From positions 86,080,710 to 86,144,709 of the forward strand of contig CM063504.1 in assembly GCA_032207245.1 (NCBI GenBank): DNA of 64,000 bases. The letters run 5' to 3'. The stretch comes from Pardosa pseudoannulata. Lineage: Eukaryota; Arthropoda; Arachnida; Araneae; Lycosidae. The notes beneath the pieces are model-generated. The model saw nothing but the letters and a program-made list of their open reading frames with translations, ran no database searches and had not been told where the DNA came from. Shown one piece after another: positions 59,058 to 64,000 of the stretch (its first letter is position 1; each line of letters opens with the position of its first letter). Made by a program: the position numbers and the translations under genes.

Positions 59058-59742
59058 TTTTATTTCCTTCTATAAAATAAAAGAAATATCTAATCACGAA
59101 AAATTTCAGTGTTCGGATTTCATCGGAAATATTCATTTTGACCACATCTGAACCAACTGTGATAAATTTCAGGATTATGATTATACATACAAGGAAACTT
59201 TAATTTTGAAACTTTATGCATTTATTATTTCACAATCTCTCAGTGCATTTTGACTAGTTTCATCTTGACGTGTATCGTACGTATATGGTATAACACAAAA
59301 ATCATTAGCCGTAGAAGATTGAAGTTTTGTATTTAGAACTAATATAATGTATAGTTATGCACCTCCCCTTTTGATTGCAACCTGCACTGTATATAACTAA
59401 AATTTTCATTATGACACTCACAGTCGCCAGTCGACAACTACAATAATACAAACTATAGATGAATTCCTATGTAGTTGTAAAAATACTTTTCAGAAAGTTG
59501 ACACAATGGTTTTGAAAACCATTCCTGGTACGCAGGAATGTTAAATGTTGGTTCATAATGAATTCGATTTATAATGAAATATCTATGTAACAACAGCAAA
59601 AATAAAACACAATATAATGAAAATTAATGCTACAAGTCTCCGCCAGATAATTATAATCAACTATGCTATACACAGACATTACCTTGAGAAACGAAACTGA
59701 ATTTGAATCTTGAAGGGAATATATAAATGAAAATTCTGATAG
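59058..59742 (+). repeat. Dispersed repeat R1, copy 2 (uninterrupted)
   Basis: Counterpart of 2868-3790. It lacks the MITE and keeps 'gcacctccccttttgattgc' at the insertion region. Right end near 'cttgaagggaatatataaatg'. No coding sequence. Confidence 0.65.
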
Positions 59743-59744
59743 CA

Positions 59745-60610
59745 TATACAATTAAATTTTTTTTAATGTGTATAATTTAATAGCTGTACAAGGATGTCAC
59801 GTGAACTCCACATTAGATTTTTTTTTCAATCATAAAAAATTGGAATCAACGATTTCACTTATCAAACTATTTTTACAAGTCTGTTGGACTTCAAAAATTT
59901 TGAAATCAGTAAATATCATCCTCTAAAAATTTCGGAATTCAGCCCCATTGCTCAGTTTCAAATCTTTCAGCAGATTTTTATATTATTCTCCATCTTGAAA
60001 AATGTCGTGCATCCACAAATGTCTTTCCACCTGCTTAAACCTAGAAAAGACGTAGCTTGCACAAATTCCCATAGCTACTTTATTTGGAGATATATTCTTT
60101 GAAATTTTGAGACTAGCTGAATATTTTCTCGTGCAATGAAACCTTTTCCTCCCTAAGCTTTCGTGTAGGGAAGATAAAAAAAAAAATTCCGTACATTTGT
60201 TTTGGTGTAAGAACATTTTTCTCGTCTACTGTTTGTTTACAAGCTGTGAATGGAACAATTATTTGATTAAGTCTTTACCAGAGTTTAGAAGGGGCATTTT
60301 TAACTGAGGTCTAGCTGTACTTGTTCTGTGGTTCCCATATGCTTTACATAGTTACTCTCTCTCTATATATATATATTTACTTTTAAAAACTTACAAAATT
60401 AAGGTATATTTTAAATAAAAAAATTAAGCATGTTTATATATTTTTTATGAGTGATTAACGACTTTGTATAGCATTTTTAAAACTATTTACAGCACTCATA
60501 GAAAGCTTGTAACGCTAACAAGCACGTCTCTGAGTTGACATTAGACTACTTAACAATTTGCTTTTTTTTTTAGTTGTTATTCCCGTATAGTTTTGTGCAA
60601 GTATTTGCAT
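59745..60610. other. No gene seen; AT-rich sequence
   Basis: Nothing supportable. Confidence 0.4.
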
Positions 60611-60617
60611 ATTAATT

Positions 60618-60785
60618 TGATTGGAGCTCTAAGGTCTACTTTTTTTTCTACAAAAAAGTTAATAAGTAGTACGTCTTGGTTTAATAAAATCAGGACGCAC
60701 TGCTTAAAGCCAGTTTCGAACAGCTACAAACATTCTTGTCAACAGCAAGATTCGATCCACGAACTCTAGTACCAAAGGGCCTTGT
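60618..60785 (-). mobile_element. SINE S1, old full-length copy
   Basis: Minus-strand S1 order is kept: 'gctctaaggtctac', 'gcactgcttaaagcc', 'acagctacaaacatt', B-box area 'gattcgatcc', 'gaactctagtacc'. It has many changes. It runs into a CT microsatellite. Confidence 0.75.
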
Positions 60786-60804
60786 CCGTACTGGAAAAGT
60801 GCAT

Positions 60805-60967
<163 letters not shown>

Positions 60968-61390
60968 AAGAAAAATTCTCAGGGGTTTTCAAATCGTAAA
61001 TCAAGGGCTAAAAATTCCCTCACTATTTTGCATTGTCCTTTTTAACTCCTAACTTAAATTGACCACTGGAGCTACAGTGTACACCCTCAGAGAAGGGGCC
61101 TGACCAATTATAATCCTACATGTCCCTAGCGGACAATTTAGGAAATTTCCAAATAAAAAGGAGATACACGCTGTCGGATAAAGATTTTTCTAGAGATATT
61201 TTACCACAGATATTGACCCAGGTTAAGGGTCTTGTACATTCTAGCTGACTCTTCAGTTTGTCCTGTCCCTATGATGAGGTGGGAACCCATCCTCCAACGT
61301 AATCCTAATAAAGGTCTTTAGTTAAAACAGTATCAGTTTTATGGCTATGACTGGAACACCCATCGAGAAGTCTGTCTCATTAAATATATA
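60968..61390 (+). repeat. Dispersed repeat R2, copy 2
   Basis: Aligns with 19323-19752 on the same strand; it is likewise bordered by GT-type microsatellite upstream. Contains 'taataaaggtcttta'. Confidence 0.65.
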
Positions 61391-61394
61391 TTAT

Positions 61395-63820
61395 ATGTGT
61401 TGCTAGTTCTTTGTCCCTGCCAATAGGAGTCGTGCTTTCCTTTACACAGTATGTGTTTTGCTTTTAACTCGACAAAGAAGCTTTCGCCTACAATATTTTT
61501 GTTTATTGGGTTTTTTATCAGCGAGCACATGGAGCATTTTTTTTTTTAGTTCGTGAAAGGGTTGCAAGTCCTGGTTTAAAGAGATGTCGAAGTTAGACTC
61601 TGAACTTTAGCTTTTCTGAATAGGTAAAAATTTTGAAAATGGTAGTAAGAGAAAGCAAAGAAATTCACAGGATTTTTAGGGAAAAATTACTCTTTTGAAC
61701 ATTCCTAAGTTGATTAAAGTCTAACTATCTATTTTGTAAAGTGGATTGACAAAGGTCAGTTATACTTAAATATTACCACCATAACTGCTATGTGCATTGG
61801 TTTTCTTACTTTGAATATGGTTTCTGTACTTACCTAAACGGTAAAATTATTTAGATTTATTTTTTCTACATTTTTATCATTTGATATTATTTTTAAAGTA
61901 TCATCGACCAACAAAGGTTGAGCAACACTGACTGACTTGGAAAAGAATGAAAATTATATTTTGACTGCCATATGAAACTATAATCGTGTAATTATTGTGT
62001 AAGACATATTTTAAAGCACAAACTTTTCTATTTCAACAGTTTGCTAATAGAGATGTCTAAAAAATATACACATTATTTTTTAAATTTTTCGAATAACTAT
62101 GAAATTTTATTTTGATTCTGGTTGATTTTCGCCATTCTTTATATCAGTATTATCACATGAAATAAGTTACATTTAATATTATATATGTGCCTAACTGGGC
62201 TTTAAATCACTCGTTAAAATTAATTTTTTACTTAAATTATTCCTTGCGCATGCGCGTGCTAAATAAATTCCTGATTGATAAATATACGGTATGGATGTAT
62301 TTGAGCACAGTCAATATGGAAAATATTCGTATTTTCGCAAGGGTTCTGCAAACTACAATTGCCCTCTCTTGCTTTACACCACTGGGAATACAAACCAGCA
62401 AAACTTTACTTCATTAATTTTAATTTAGTGTCCGAAATATATTATTTTAATCTCTTGTTTTGTCATAAAATAAGAATGAAATACCTTCAAATATGAAAGA
62501 GCTCTAACTCTGACTTATAGCTTGTTTATAACGTAGGACACAAAATATTTTACAGATATGAATGGTATTTTTTTTCGAAATAATAAAAACTATATTACTA
62601 AGTAAAATCCGTTATAAATTTGTAATCAGTATTACATATGACGGAAAAGAGATGCTTGTAATCTAAAGTAAACTCTGGTATCTTTTTTTTTCTCCGGAAG
62701 AAGCTATCCGAAGCCGGAAATCCGAACATAGAATGGCATTTTACCTCTCTTATATTGACAGTATAGCTTTGACCATTGTAAAATATCTTCTTGTACTGTA
62801 TTTTAATAATAGTTTTTATTTTTCCTAACAGTACATTCATTCAATAGAGATAATGCTTTTTAAAAAGTTTAGATTTTATTTGAAGTAATTCCTTTTGATG
62901 GTAGCAGTTTAAAAAAATTGAGATATCAAAGGTTTTATCTATTGAATAACAATCGGAAAAAATAATGAATTTTCTTTAATTAATTTTAAACTTAATAACA
63001 ATAAAACGAATTTATAACAGGTTTTTCTTTTAGAAACGAAATCAGGGATCTACTAGTAATTTGTAAACACTATTGGTGGACAAATGTGGCTCTCTTAGAT
63101 GCATATACTATTTCTAGAGTTTAGATAAAAAATATCTTTAAAATGGTAGAATAAATATAAAGAACATTAAAAACTATTTAAAAAACATTCAAAATTTAAA
63201 AACCTTTCAATTTAATTTTAATTGAGAAAAATGAAAAAAAAATTAGAATATTCTCATTAGATTATTCTATACATGGACTATATTCAGTTAACACATATTC
63301 AAATATGAAAAATTTTAAATTTGTTTTGCTACTTTGTATTTTTTTAATATTGCGGATAGTGGTGAAAAAATTAAAGTTTGAGAAAAAAATCCATTAAATA
63401 AAAATTATGAAGAAGACAAAGTGTCACATATACTCTATAAGTCAATTTCTAAGTTGCGTTCTACTAAAAAGCTTCGATTTTTTTTTAAATATGTTAAATA
63501 CTATTTGCAGAAAAATTATTCATTATAGTTTTTTTTTCGATATTTTGAGCCCATGAGATAATTTTTCACCCAAAAGTAAGGAAAAATTATGAAATCATGA
63601 GTTTTTTCTAGACACATTCTTCTGATATACAGATACATTAAAATGAATTCTTAATTTATAATTATACCTATTAATTTGGCATGAAAACTATCCATATTGT
63701 CATTTTACAGTTATAATCTGTGTGCGTATGCTTACGTACATGTCTAAATAACACTTAAAAATTTTGAAATGCATTGAAGTGAAAATGTTTAGATACATTT
63801 TCCTAGTATTTTAACTAGTG
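61395..63820. other. No gene seen; AT-rich sequence
   Basis: Several short frames with AT-driven composition. Nothing supportable. Confidence 0.4.
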
Positions 63821-63822
63821 TG

Positions 63823-63866
63823 CAAAACAGTAGACCGTAGCGCTTCAAACCAAACCAAACCAAACT
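63823..63866 (+). mobile_element. SINE S1, 5'-truncated to its last ~45 bp
   Basis: 'gtgtgcaaaacagtagaccg', 'tagcgcttc' and a (CAAAC)n tail. Flanks ctagtatttta and cttagtattata are similar but no exact duplication can be fixed. Confidence 0.8.
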
Positions 63867-64000
63867 TAGTATTATATCTTAAACAGGGCTTAGGAAGAAC
63901 TTTTTTTTTGCCTTAAAATGTTTGTATAGCTCACTATCAGTAAATAATATCTGTAGACTGCACTGCAAAAAAATTTAAATCGTGTAGCCAAAAAAAAGTA

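Overview
This is an AT-rich, animal-type nuclear sequence with no complete protein-coding gene, no rRNA, no functional tRNA gene and nothing resembling a bacterial or phage gene cluster. Its content is almost entirely transposable-element debris, tandem arrays and microsatellites. The dinucleotide tracts, the tRNA-derived SINEs, the animal-type hAT, Tigger and Helitron remnants and the LINE C-terminal fragments point to an arthropod-like genome. From memory the SINE and the 14-bp-TIR MITE resemble orb-weaving spider repeats, but I could not check this. The window could be intergenic or lie inside a very long intron.

Layout: 1-6.9 kb holds a GC-rich patch, a dispersed repeat (R1) split by a MITE, and two LINE remnants. 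6.9-8.2 kb is a satellite array. 8.7-9.2 kb is a hAT deletion derivative with an 8-bp target duplication. 10.5-18.4 kb carries SINEs, a LINE C-terminal fragment, a 295-bp near-perfect palindrome between TA tracts, and two tandem arrays, the second of them directly after a hAT-like element. 19-26 kb holds dispersed repeat R2, a long foldback element with a SINE inside it, a second SINE family and a Tigger/pogo derivative. 26.8-32.2 kb has 143-bp and 26-bp arrays, a hAT-like element and a short Helitron. 33-41 kb has MITEs, SINEs and an inverted second copy of that Helitron. 40.6-50.6 kb contains recent tandem duplications, a hAT element with a transposase C-terminus, a three-layer SINE nest and a 375-bp array ending at a CpG-rich patch. 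51.9-64 kb has two more MITEs, a Helitron helicase remnant with its 3' terminus, microsatellites and second copies of R1 and R2.

No genes work together here. The recognisable proteins are broken transposon parts: two LINE C-terminal regions, one reverse-transcriptase fragment, two hAT C-termini, one Tigger DNA-binding N-terminus and one Helitron helicase end. The best-supported observations are five MITE copies that all show a 3-bp TNA target duplication, a SINE with a CAAAC-type tail that twice inserted into the tail of an older copy of itself, and several elements whose ends and target duplications can be placed to the base. I found no convincing new functional system.
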